Source: Streptomyces marispadix (lineage in GTDB: Bacteria > Actinomycetota > Actinomycetes > Streptomycetales > Streptomycetaceae). Taken from it: a stretch of 64,000 bases of DNA. The notes under the pieces were generated by a model, which saw only the letters and a list, made by a program, of their open reading frames with translations, searched no databases and had not been told where the DNA came from. The stretch is taken from positions 1,922,001-1,986,000 of the forward strand of contig NZ_JAKWJU010000002.1 in assembly GCF_022524345.1 (NCBI RefSeq). Reading direction: 5' to 3'. Positions 24,942-32,709 of the stretch are shown in pieces. A program made the position numbers and the translations under genes. Every line of letters begins with the position of its first letter. Position 1 is the first letter of the stretch.

Positions 24942-26093
24942 TCACAGCGACAGCTCCGGTACGGGCAGCCGGCGGCCCTCCGCCGAGGAGCGCAGGCCGA
25001 GTTCGGCGAGCTGTACGCCGCGTGCGCCCGCGAGGAGGTCCCACTCGTAGGGCGTGCCGAGCGCGACGTGCCGCAGGAACAGCTCCCACTGGGCCTTGAA
25101 GCCGTTGTCGAACTCCCTGTTGTCCGGGACCTCTTGCCACTGCTCGCGGAAGGACTCCGTGGCGGGCAGGTCCGGGTTCCATACGGGTTTGGGGGTGCCG
25201 GAGCGGTGCTGGGCGCGGCAGCGGCGGAGCCCGGCGACGGCCGAGCCCTCGGTGCCGTCGACCTGGAACTCCACGAGTTCGTCGCGGTTGACGCGTACCG
25301 CCCAGGAGGAGTTGATCTGCGCGACGACGCCGCTTTCGAGTTCGAAGATGCCGTACGCGGAGTCGTCGGCGGTGGCGTCGTAGGGCTGCCCCCGCTCGTC
25401 CCAGCGGCGCGGGATGTGGGTGGCGGCGTGCGCCTGTACGGAGGTCACGCGGCCGAACAGGCCGTGCAGCACGTACTCCCAGTGCGGGAACATGTCGACG
25501 ACGATCCCGCCGCCGTCCTGTGAGCGGTAGTTCCAGGACGGGCGCTGTGCGTCCTGCCAGTCGCCCTCGAAGACCCAGTAGCCGAACTCGCCCCGTACGG
25601 ACAGCACTCGCCCGAAGAAGCCGCCGTCGACGAGGCGTTTGAGCTTGAGCAGGCCCGGCAGGAACAGCTTGTCCTGTACGACGCCGTGCCGGACGCCCGA
25701 CTCATGGGCGAGCCGGGCGAGGGCGAGGGCCGCGTCGAGGCCGGTGGCGGTGGGCTTCTCGGTGTAGATGTGCTTGCCCGCGGCGACGGCCTTGCGCAGT
25801 GCGGACTCCCGGGCGCTGGTGACCTGGGCGTCGAAGTAGACGTCGATGCTTCCGTCGGTGAGTACGGCGTCGAGGTCGGTGGTCCACTCGTCGAGGCCGT
25901 GCCGCTCGGCGATGGCCTTCAGCGCCAGGTCGCGGCGGCCTACGAGCACGGGCTCGGGCCACAGCGCGGTGCCGTCACCGAGGTCGATGCCGCCGCTCTC
26001 GCGTATGGCGAGGAGTGAGCGTACGAGGTGCTGGCGGTACCCCATGCGTCCGGTCACGCCGTTCATGGCGATGCGCACGGTTCTGCGTGTCAC
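24942..26093 (-). CDS. Gfo/Idh/MocA family oxidoreductase
   Basis: A 383-residue NAD(P)-dependent sugar dehydrogenase-like enzyme. The N-terminal Rossmann part starts RIAMNGVTGRMGYRQHLVRSL and includes the usual AAGKHIYTEKPTA motif at about 105-117, with the lysine proposed in catalysis. The C-terminal domain has the family beta-sheet (WNYRSQDGGGIVVDMFPHWEYVLHGLFG). The GTG at 26093 follows AAGGAG at 8 bases. It heads the operon that continues with the DUF993 and isomerase genes. A LacI-type operator GCAAGCGCTTTC lies 59 bases upstream, so it is probably controlled by the regulator at 30157. Confidence 0.9.
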   Translation of the reverse strand: MTRRTVRIAMNGVTGRMGYRQHLVRSLLAIRESGGIDLGDGTALWPEPVLVGRRDLALKAIAERHGLDEWTTDLDAVLTDGSIDVYFDAQVTSARESALRKAVAAGKHIYTEKPTATGLDAALALARLAHESGVRHGVVQDKLFLPGLLKLKRLVDGGFFGRVLSVRGEFGYWVFEGDWQDAQRPSWNYRSQDGGGIVVDMFPHWEYVLHGLFGRVTSVQAHAATHIPRRWDERGQPYDATADDSAYGIFELESGVVAQINSSWAVRVNRDELVEFQVDGTEGSAVAGLRRCRAQHRSGTPKPVWNPDLPATESFREQWQEVPDNREFDNGFKAQWELFLRHVALGTPYEWDLLAGARGVQLAELGLRSSAEGRRLPVPELSL

Positions 26094-26151
26094 GTGGTCG
26101 TCTCCTTCGGATCCGCGTCATCGGACTGAGCCCGGTCGGGAACTGCGGGCA

Positions 26152-26163
26152 GCAAGCGCTTTC
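26152..26163 (-). promoter_or_regulatory. LacI-family operator before the oxidoreductase operon
   Basis: GCAAGCGCTTTC, read GAAAGCGCTTGC on the minus strand, is identical to the site at 29860-29871. Its AAGCGCTT core is a palindrome typical of LacI-family operators. It lies 59 bases before the GTG at 26093. Confidence 0.75.
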
Positions 26164-26369
26164 ATTCGTGACAGCTTGCCGCCGTACCGAGGGCTCGACA
26201 AGGGCCGGCGGCGGGGACGCCGGGGAGGAGGGGGGTAACCGGGGCGGTGTGCTCCGGGCGGTGCGCCGCGCGGAGTTGCGTGGGCCGCTGCGTACGGCGC
26301 CGCGCGCACCGTTCCGGGGGCGGCTCATTCGCCGCGCTCCCGGTGTGTCCGCGAAGTGCTCACGCTTGG

Positions 26370-26680
26370 TCAGCCTTTCAGCCCGGAGTCGGCCATGCCC
26401 TCGGCGAGCAGCCGCTGGAAGGCCGGGAAGAACAGCACGATGGGCGGCGGCGCGAACACCGACATCGCGGACAACGGCCCGTATGCGGACTGACTCGACG
26501 TGTCGACGCAGTACGCAACGCCAGTGTGAGTGTGTACTTGTCCGGCTCGAAGAGAAAGATGAGCTGGGTGAAGAAGTCGTTCCATGTCCAGATGAAGGTG
26601 AAGATCGCGGTGGCGATCAGTGCGGGCCTGGTCAGAGGGAGGACGACTTCGGAAAGGATGCGGAAGGGCCCCGGTCGGGT
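26370..26680 (-). pseudogene. Remnant of a carbohydrate ABC transporter permease (MalG-like)
   Basis: The minus strand encodes EVVLPLTRPALIATAIF and TWNDFFTQLIFLFEPDKYTL, then TLALRT in one frame. Near 26508 the reading shifts by one base to VDTSSQSAYGPLSAMSVFA..PAFQRLLAEGMADSGLKG and a stop at 26370. Together this is the C-terminal ~100 residues of a binding-protein-dependent sugar permease, including the EAA-loop region (LPLTRPAL). The N-terminal two thirds are gone. It follows the cupin gene in the same direction, so the island once had its own importer. No other transporter subunit remains. Confidence 0.82.
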
Positions 26681-26699
26681 CCGCGATCGGCCCCACGAT

Positions 26700-26748
26700 C
26701 GGGTCGCGCGTTCGGGTCGCGCGTTCGGGTCGCGCGTTCGGGTCGCGG
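26700..26748. repeat. 13-bp tandem repeat beside the permease remnant
   Basis: CGGGTCGCGCGTT is repeated three times from 26700, with a partial fourth copy ending at 26748. It lies just where similarity of the broken permease ends, between it and the cupin gene. Confidence 0.8.
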
Positions 26749-26797
26749 CGAACTGCCCGGCGGATGTGGGCAGTTCGCGCCGCGCGGGTGTTCGGAG

Positions 26798-27607
26798 CTA
26801 CTCGCCCTGGTACGGCAGTGTGACGCCTGGCAGTTCGTATTCGTCGCGGCGCCCGCACATGCCGTAGCCGCCTCTCCGTGTGGGCCCCGACGAGCGGACT
26901 CGTGCGGTCGACAGATGTGAGGCGTCACCCGAGGAGAGCGCGACGAGGTGCTGCCCGGTGAGTTCGGCGGCGGCGAGCGCGCCCGCACGCCAACGCCGCT
27001 GCCACGCGGCCACTCGGGGGCCGGCGAGGCGGGCTGCGGCGGCGTGGAAGGCATGCAGGGGCCGCAAGTCGCCTTCCCGCACGGCGGCTTGGAGCCTCAG
27101 ATAGCCGTCGACGGCGAGGTCGCGCCGCTCGCGTGCCGCACGTTCGGCGTCGGGGCCCTCCCTGGCGGGCAGCGACGCGGCCGCGGCATAGGCGTCCGGA
27201 TCGGCCAGCACCTCGGGCGGGAACGTGAACACCGCGTCGCCCGCCTCGGGCAGTCCGCCGTTCTGCATCAGCACGGTGACGCGCAGGCCGCCGGAGTCGC
27301 CACCGTGCCGGACGCCGCCCGCGCAACCGCCGCGCCCGACGCCGCCCGGGCAACCGCCGGGCCCGCGCACCATCCGATGCACCGTCCCCGGCGTGAACCA
27401 TGCGACGACACCCGGCTCCAGCGCCGTCTCGGTGAAGCCGTCCTCGACGGTCAGCGTCTGCACCGTGCCCTCACCCGCGATGACGACATACGCCTCGGTG
27501 CACGCCAGATGGACGTGCGGGCTGCCGCCGCACACGCCGTCCGCCGCCTCCCAGTCGTAGGCGCTGATGTGCGAAAGGCCGATTCCGCCGGGCAGTCGGG
27601 CGCTCAC
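26798..27607 (-). CDS. Cupin-domain protein of the catabolic island
   Basis: A 269-residue cytoplasmic protein. The N-terminal half is a cupin barrel with a metal-site-like GSPHVHLACTEAYVVIAGEGTVQTL and WFTPGTVHRMVRG. A Gly/Arg/Cys-rich insertion (about 75-100) follows, then a helical C-terminal region and the ending DEYELPGVTLPYQGE. The GTG at 27607 overlaps the upstream PmoA-like stop by four bases. It is the third gene of the operon starting at 29834. It may bind or isomerise a sugar derivative, or sense one; the sequence alone does not decide. Confidence 0.8.
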   Translation of the reverse strand: MSARLPGGIGLSHISAYDWEAADGVCGGSPHVHLACTEAYVVIAGEGTVQTLTVEDGFTETALEPGVVAWFTPGTVHRMVRGPGGCPGGVGRGGCAGGVRHGGDSGGLRVTVLMQNGGLPEAGDAVFTFPPEVLADPDAYAAAASLPAREGPDAERAARERRDLAVDGYLRLQAAVREGDLRPLHAFHAAAARLAGPRVAAWQRRWRAGALAAAELTGQHLVALSSGDASHLSTARVRSSGPTRRGGYGMCGRRDEYELPGVTLPYQGE

Positions 27608-28593
27608 CACGGCACCGCCCTCAGCAGCCGCTCGACACCGTCCACGTCCCACGCTCCGTTCGCCACGAGGACGCGGTAGCGGTACGAGAACTTCTCGCCC
27701 GGCTGCAGCACGAACTCCTCGAAGAACGCCCAGGAGAACGCGACCGTCGGCACGGGCTCGGAGCGTACGAACCAGTGCGAGGCGTGCACCGAGTCCTCGT
27801 TGTCCGGCGCATGCGCGAAGACCAGCGTCGAGTGGGCGTCCACGTCGTCGTGTTCGCCTACGAAGGCGATCCACGGGTACTCCGAGGCGGGCTGCCCCAT
27901 CAGTTCCTCGTCGGTGCCGGGCCCGGCCGATGAGAGCACCTGGCCGCCGGTGAAGTCGCGGGGACCGCGCCAGTGCAGGCCCGTGTATCCGGCCATCTCC
28001 CTGCCGTGAGTGGTGGGCGACCCGAAGTGCAGTGGTTCGCCGCGGATGTTGGTCAGCCGGATCGACCAGTCGACCGCGTACGTACCGGTGCGTGCGTCGG
28101 CCGAGTGGAGCGCGACGGTGCGCCGCTCGCGCGCCCACTCCTCTCCGCCGTTCTCCACCCAGGTGAGCAGCTCGGTGAAGTCCAGCCTGTCATCGGACAC
28201 TTCGAAGGTCTCGAACGCGTCGTGCCGCATGGAGCCGACGAGTTCGTGCCGCGGCAGATAACCCTCGCCGTGCACATACGAGTTGCCGCCCCAGAAGTTC
28301 TGGCCCGACAGATGGCTCGCGGTCATCTGGAGACCCTTGTGCCAGCGGTGGTCGTTGGGCCGGTAGCCGGAGACCTGGTTGCCCGCGAGGGTGCGCAGCG
28401 GATGTACGTACGGCTTGCGCGACTCGAACGCCACCGGGTCCGGGGCGTAGACATAGGTGAGGAGTTCGGTGCCGTCGGCGGCGACGCGGATGCGCTCGCC
28501 GTGCGTGTGCGTGACGGTGACCGGCAGACGTCCGTCGGCGATGCCGCGGTTCGCGATGCCGCGGGAGGGGCGGGGGGCGCTGGACGCGCTCAT
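27604..28593 (-). CDS. PmoA-like family protein (DUF6807)
   Basis: A 329-residue protein of the family labelled methane oxygenase PmoA (DUF6807), which in actinobacteria has no link to methane. Recognisable stretches are LTYVYAPD..ESRKPYVHPLRTLAGNQVSGYRPNDHRWHKGL, NFWGGNSYV, the FGSPTTHGREMAGYTGLHWRG block, and WFVRSEPVPTVAFSWAFF. The histidines in NDHRWHKG and TTHGR may bind metal or sugar. AAGGAG precedes the ATG, which overlaps the oxidoreductase stop (ATGA). The family is usually found in glycan or glycoside catabolic clusters, as here. Confidence 0.85.
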   Translation of the reverse strand: MSASSAPRPSRGIANRGIADGRLPVTVTHTHGERIRVAADGTELLTYVYAPDPVAFESRKPYVHPLRTLAGNQVSGYRPNDHRWHKGLQMTASHLSGQNFWGGNSYVHGEGYLPRHELVGSMRHDAFETFEVSDDRLDFTELLTWVENGGEEWARERRTVALHSADARTGTYAVDWSIRLTNIRGEPLHFGSPTTHGREMAGYTGLHWRGPRDFTGGQVLSSAGPGTDEELMGQPASEYPWIAFVGEHDDVDAHSTLVFAHAPDNEDSVHASHWFVRSEPVPTVAFSWAFFEEFVLQPGEKFSYRYRVLVANGAWDVDGVERLLRAVPW

Positions 28594-29834
28594 CGGTGCT
28601 CCTTCGGTGCCCAGTCGGGGTGGTCGCCGTGCATGGCCAGGTAGAAGGGGTCCTGCGGTGTGATCTCACCTTTGTGTACAGGAGCGGCCGTGAAGGCCGA
28701 CTTGTAGAGCGCCGCGAGGAATTCGAGGGTGCGGCGGGCGTCGGGGCCGCTGCCCGGGGGGCGTTCGCCCTGCTCCAACGCGTCCAGGAAACCCCCGAGT
28801 TGGGCAGCGTGCGAGCTGGGCACGGCGGCCGCCGGAGTGCGCCAGTGTGTGGTCCGCTCCGGCTGCGTGCGTACATGGGGGGCCGGGGTGTACGCCCAGT
28901 CGTCGTTGCCGTAGCCGTAGAGATGCGTCAACTCCACTGTGGCGTCGGTGCAGTCGATGCGAATGCGGCTCACCTCGTCCGGGCTGAGCACGCTGTTGAC
29001 GACGGTCGCCACGGCGCCGTTCTCGAACCGTACGAGCGCGGTCGAGACGTCCTCGCTCTCGACGTCGTGCACCAGCCTCCCCGCCATGGCGCGTATCTCG
29101 CTCCAGTCGCCGAGGAGATGCAGCAGCAGATCCATCTGGTGGATGCCATGACCCATGGTGGGTCCGCCGCCCTCGGTGTCCCAACGGCCGCGCCATGGAA
29201 CGGAGTAGTAGCCGGAGTCGCGATACCAGGTGGTCTGGCAGTGGGCGACCAGAGGCGCGCCGAGTCGGCCGGAGCGCAGCAGCCCGCGGGCGTGTGCGGC
29301 GCCGGAGCCGTAACGGTGCTGGAAGACGACGGAGACATACGGGCCGCCGGAGCCCCTGGAGGCGGAGCCGCCACAGCCGGGGCCGGAAGCGGAACCCGGG
29401 CCGTAGCCGGAACCGGCACCGGCACCGGCACCGGCTTCGGCACCAGGAGCGGCTCCGGAGCCAGCGCTGCCGCCGCCCTCCTCCGCCGCGATCGCGTCGT
29501 ACTCCGCGAGCGAAAGGCACAGCGGCTTCTCGCACAGCACCCACGCCCCGGCGCGCAGTGCGGTGCGTATCTGCCCGGCGTGCAGTGACGGGGGCGTACC
29601 GATGAGGACCAGGTCGGGCCGCTCGCCCGCGAGCAACTCATCGATGTCCGGGTAGCCGTTGACGCCGTCACCCGCGAGTTCGAGGAACGCGGCGAGGCGC
29701 CGGTCGTCGACGTCGGCCGCGCCGACGAGCCGCACCCGCCCGGCATGGGCGCGCAGCGCCTGGAGATGGCTTCCGGAGACTACGCCGCCGGTTCCGACGA
29801 CAGCCGCGCGTACGGGAGTTTGATCGACTGGCAT
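28590..29834 (-). CDS. Gfo/Idh/MocA oxidoreductase with Gly/Ala/Ser-rich insertion
   Basis: A 414-residue NAD(P)-dependent oxidoreductase. The Rossmann domain begins VRAAVVGTGGVVSGSHLQAL and includes LRAGAWVLCEKPLCLS. The C-terminal domain contains PTMGHGIHQMDLLLHLLGDW with the usual histidine. An insertion of about 45 Gly, Ala and Ser residues splits the fold at about residues 145-190, making the protein longer than typical members. It is the first gene of the operon with the PmoA-like and cupin genes. Its ATG lies 26 bases from the operator at 29860. It is divergent from the LacI regulator. Confidence 0.88.
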   Translation of the reverse strand: MPVDQTPVRAAVVGTGGVVSGSHLQALRAHAGRVRLVGAADVDDRRLAAFLELAGDGVNGYPDIDELLAGERPDLVLIGTPPSLHAGQIRTALRAGAWVLCEKPLCLSLAEYDAIAAEEGGGSAGSGAAPGAEAGAGAGAGSGYGPGSASGPGCGGSASRGSGGPYVSVVFQHRYGSGAAHARGLLRSGRLGAPLVAHCQTTWYRDSGYYSVPWRGRWDTEGGGPTMGHGIHQMDLLLHLLGDWSEIRAMAGRLVHDVESEDVSTALVRFENGAVATVVNSVLSPDEVSRIRIDCTDATVELTHLYGYGNDDWAYTPAPHVRTQPERTTHWRTPAAAVPSSHAAQLGGFLDALEQGERPPGSGPDARRTLEFLAALYKSAFTAAPVHKGEITPQDPFYLAMHGDHPDWAPKEHR

Positions 29835-29859
29835 ACAGCAGTGGCTCCAACCGCCGCTA

Positions 29860-29871
29860 GAAAGCGCTTGC
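29860..29871 (-). promoter_or_regulatory. LacI-family operator before the second oxidoreductase operon
   Basis: GAAAGCGCTTGC is identical to the site before the other oxidoreductase operon. It lies in the 322-base divergent gap between the oxidoreductase and the LacI gene, 26 bases from the oxidoreductase start. Bound repressor would block that promoter and perhaps its own. Confidence 0.78.
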
Positions 29872-30156
29872 CGCCCGAGGACACTAAGGCTGCTTGATAT
29901 GACAGGACAAGACCCGTGCACCGACGGGCGGTTACGCCCCGCCCAAAACCGGCCGGGGAACCGGTTGCGGTAACCAAAGGACACGCGGAGTGAGAACATG
30001 GGCGCGCCGGGCGACCGGCGAGCACGGCAGTGCCGCGTGCGCTGCACTGATGCACCTTCGCGCCGACTGTGCCGGCGCACCACGGACTTGAGCACGACGA
30101 CCGCCGGACGGCGGACCCGAAGACATGACGGCTGACTGTGGACAACGGAGGACTGG

Positions 30157-31389
30157 ATGGCAGTGACTCTGGCCGATGTGGCGACGCGAGCAGGGGTCTC
30201 GGCAGCGACCGTCTCGCGCGTGCTGAGCGGCAACTACCCCGTCGCGGGCGCCACTCGGACGCGGGTGATGCGCGCGGTCGAGGAGCTCCAGTACGTCGTC
30301 AACGGCCCGGCCAGCGCACTCGCGGCGGCCACCTCCGACCTCGTCGGCGTGCTCGTCAACGACATCGCCGACCCCTTCTTCGGCATCATCGCGAGCGCCG
30401 TGCAGAGCGAGATGGGCACCGGCGCCCCCGGCACGGGCCAGCAGAAGCTCGCCGTGGTCTGCAACACCGGCGGCTCCACCGAGAGCGAACTGACCTACCT
30501 CACACATCTTCAGCGGCAGCGCGCCGCCGCGGTCGTGCTGACGGGCAGCGGCGTCGAGGACGAGAAGCACGGCGCGGCACTGGCCAGCAGGCTGCGCCGG
30601 CTGGCGGCCGGCGGCACACGCATCGTGCTGTGCGGACGCCCGCCGCTCGCGCCGCCCGAGCAGAAGCCGCAGCACAAGGACGCCGAGCACAAGGACGTCC
30701 AGCACAGGCACCACGGGGAGCGCCAGGCCAGGAGCGGGCGCGGCAAGGAGCGCCGGGAGACGCTGGAGGACCAGGCTCCGGGCCCGCGTGACGACGAGCA
30801 CCAGGCCTCCGACACCGGGGACGGCATAGTCACGATCGCCTTCGACAACCGCGGAGGCAGCCGCCGCCTGACCGAGCATCTGCTCTCGCTGGGCCACCGC
30901 AGCATCGGCTATGTGACCGGCCCCGCCGACCGCACCACGACCCGCGACCGGCTGGAGGGCCATCGGCTCGCGCTGCGCGCCGGTGCGCCCGAACTACTCG
31001 CCCAGGCCGAGCAGTTCACCGTCCACGGCGGCGCGTACGACCGTTCCTCCGGCTACGACGGCGCCCTCGAACTGCTGCGCCGCGTGCCCGATCTGACGGC
31101 CGTGCTCGCCGCGAACGACACCGTGGCGCTCGGCATCTGCGCCGCGCTGCGCGACCAGGGCCTGCGCATCCCAGAGGACGTGTCCGTCGCCGGTTTCGAC
31201 GATCTGCCCTTCAGCGCCGACGCCTGTCCCACGCTCACCACCGTACGGATTCCCCTGCACGACGCGGGCGCTCGTGCCGGGCGGCTCGCCCTCGGGCGTG
31301 AGACGCCTCCGCCTGGCGGGGTCGCGACCGTACGCACCGAACTGATGGCCCGCGGCTCTACGGCACCGCCCTCGGGAAGCCGCAACTGA
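30157..31389 (+). CDS. LacI-family regulator with a hydrophilic insertion
   Basis: A 410-residue repressor, about 60 residues longer than usual. The HTH is VTLADVATRAGVSAATVSRVLSG. The ligand domain runs DLVGVLVNDIADPFFGIIASAV through ANDTVALGICAALRDQGLRIPEDVSVAGFDDLPFS. At about residues 168-228, between RIVLCGRPP and GIVTIAFDNRGGS, there is a charged Lys/His/Glu/Arg/Asp-rich insertion, probably a disordered loop. The ATG at 30157 follows GGAGGA. It probably represses the two flanking oxidoreductase operons through GAAAGCGCTTGC sites and is induced by the island's substrate. Confidence 0.9.
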   Translation: MAVTLADVATRAGVSAATVSRVLSGNYPVAGATRTRVMRAVEELQYVVNGPASALAAATSDLVGVLVNDIADPFFGIIASAVQSEMGTGAPGTGQQKLAVVCNTGGSTESELTYLTHLQRQRAAAVVLTGSGVEDEKHGAALASRLRRLAAGGTRIVLCGRPPLAPPEQKPQHKDAEHKDVQHRHHGERQARSGRGKERRETLEDQAPGPRDDEHQASDTGDGIVTIAFDNRGGSRRLTEHLLSLGHRSIGYVTGPADRTTTRDRLEGHRLALRAGAPELLAQAEQFTVHGGAYDRSSGYDGALELLRRVPDLTAVLAANDTVALGICAALRDQGLRIPEDVSVAGFDDLPFSADACPTLTTVRIPLHDAGARAGRLALGRETPPPGGVATVRTELMARGSTAPPSGSRN

Positions 31390-31716
31390 GCCTCGGGGGA
31401 CGGGAGTCGGGGCCCGCCGCGGGTGGGGGCGCAGAGGCCGAGCCGGGGACTCGGGGCGCCGGGGGCTTGGAGCCGGGGTCTGGAGGCCGGAGGGCCAGGG
31501 GGTTGAACGCCGGGGGCCGGGGCCGGGGAGCTGGCCGACCGGGGCTGGGGCCGACGTGGCCAGGGAACGTGGCCAGGGAACGGCAAACGGACGTGTGCCG
31601 CCCGCCACTGCTCATACCGGCGGCCCGCCGAGCGCTCACACCCTGGTGCGGGGCACGGCCGATCAGTTGACGCCCGATGCTTGTACGAGCACAGGGGCAT
31701 CTGGTCCGCTGTGCTC
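31390..31716. other. G-rich gap between LacI and isomerase remnant
   Basis: About 330 bases that are very rich in G runs on the plus strand, with a direct duplication of ACGTGGCCAGGGAA near 31553-31580. I see no gene and no copy of the GAAAGCGCTTGC operator here. Confidence 0.5.
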
Positions 31717-32590
31717 ATGCGACTCGCCTTCTCCACCCTCGGCATCCCCTCCCTTCCGGTTCCCGAAGCCGTACGTCTCGCCGCGGACTCCGGTTTCGAG
31801 GGCCTGGAACTGCCCGGAACTGCGCGCCCATCCGGAGGAGCCCGTGCACACGGGCCTCACGCTGCCCGAACGCGTCGACGTCGTGGAGGAGTTCAAGTCG
31901 GCAGGCGTGGAGGTCCTGGCGGTCGCCGGGTACCCGAAGATCGCCTCCCCCGGCGACGACGACGCCGTACTGACCGACGTACAGGAACTGCTCGAACTGG
32001 CACGGGACTTGGGCGCCTCGTTCGTGCGGGTCTTCCCCGGCGGAGGCGACGCCGGACAGGAGGAGGCGGACGCCACGGCCGCCCGGCGGCTCGCCGCGCT
32101 GGCGCCCCTCGCGGCCGACCTGGGGGTGCGGCTGCTGCTGGAGACCCATGACTCGCACTCCACCGGCGAGGACGCCGCGCGGGTGCTCGCCGCCGTCGGG
32201 CATGCCTCGGCAGGTGCGCTCTGGGACGTGATGCACACCTGGCGCGCCGGTGAGGACCCGGGCACCAGCCACCGTCTCCTCGCCCCGTTCCTGGGCTATG
32301 TGCAGGTCAAGGACATCGCCTCGGCGGAGGACACCACGCCGCTGCCGCCCGGCGAGGGCGTGCTGCCGCTGCGCGAGGTGGTGCGCCTGCTGACGCACGC
32401 GGGCGACGCCAAGGACCCCATCGGGGCCGTGGGAAGCGGAGGAAGCGTCGCGGCGGGCGCACGGTCCGACCCGTCGCGCGGCTGGCTGTGCTGGGAGTAC
32501 GAGAAGCGCTGGTATCCGCAGGCACGGGAGCTTCCCGCCCTGCTGCCCGGCGTGGGGAGGCACCTGCGGAGCCTGATGTCCGAGGAGTGA
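31717..32590 (+). pseudogene. Sugar phosphate isomerase/epimerase-like gene, frameshifted
   Basis: The frame from the ATG at 31717 reads MRLAFSTLGIPSLPVPEAVR then LAADSGFEGLEL, a normal TIM-barrel isomerase start. At 31806-31825 a 10-bp stretch is nearly duplicated (GGAACTGCCC, GGAACTGCGC) and the frame is lost. The rest continues in another frame: LRAHPEEPVHTGLTLPERVDVVEEF, LLLETHDSHSTGEDAARVL, GALWDVMHTWRAGEDPG and GYVQVKDIA, to the stop at 32590. Removing one 10-bp copy restores a protein of about 287 residues. It is therefore a recent frameshift mutation or a sequencing error. Confidence 0.8.
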
Positions 32591-32631
32591 CGGCGGGCCT
32601 CGCCGGACCCCTCACCGCGAGAACGGACGAC

Positions 32632-32668
32632 GGTGCCCGGCCGGGCGAACGTGCCCCGGCCGGGCACC
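32632..32668. terminator. Bidirectional terminator between isomerase remnant and S37 peptidase
   Basis: GGTGCCCGGCC (32632-32642) and GGCCGGGCACC (32658-32668) are perfect 11-bp arms with a 15-base loop, between convergent genes. Confidence 0.7.
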
Positions 32669-32709
32669 GGTCGTATGAGCGGGTGGATCGAGGCGGTATC
32701 GCCACAGCC

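Noticed and set aside
26700..26748. Short repeats resembling a CRISPR array
   Set aside because: The 13-bp units are directly adjacent without spacers; this is simple tandem repetition.
31556..32590. Isomerase as one intact 344-residue gene starting at 31556
   Set aside because: The first ~85 codons of that frame are unlike the family, while the correct N-terminus lies in a different frame from 31717, pointing to a frameshift.
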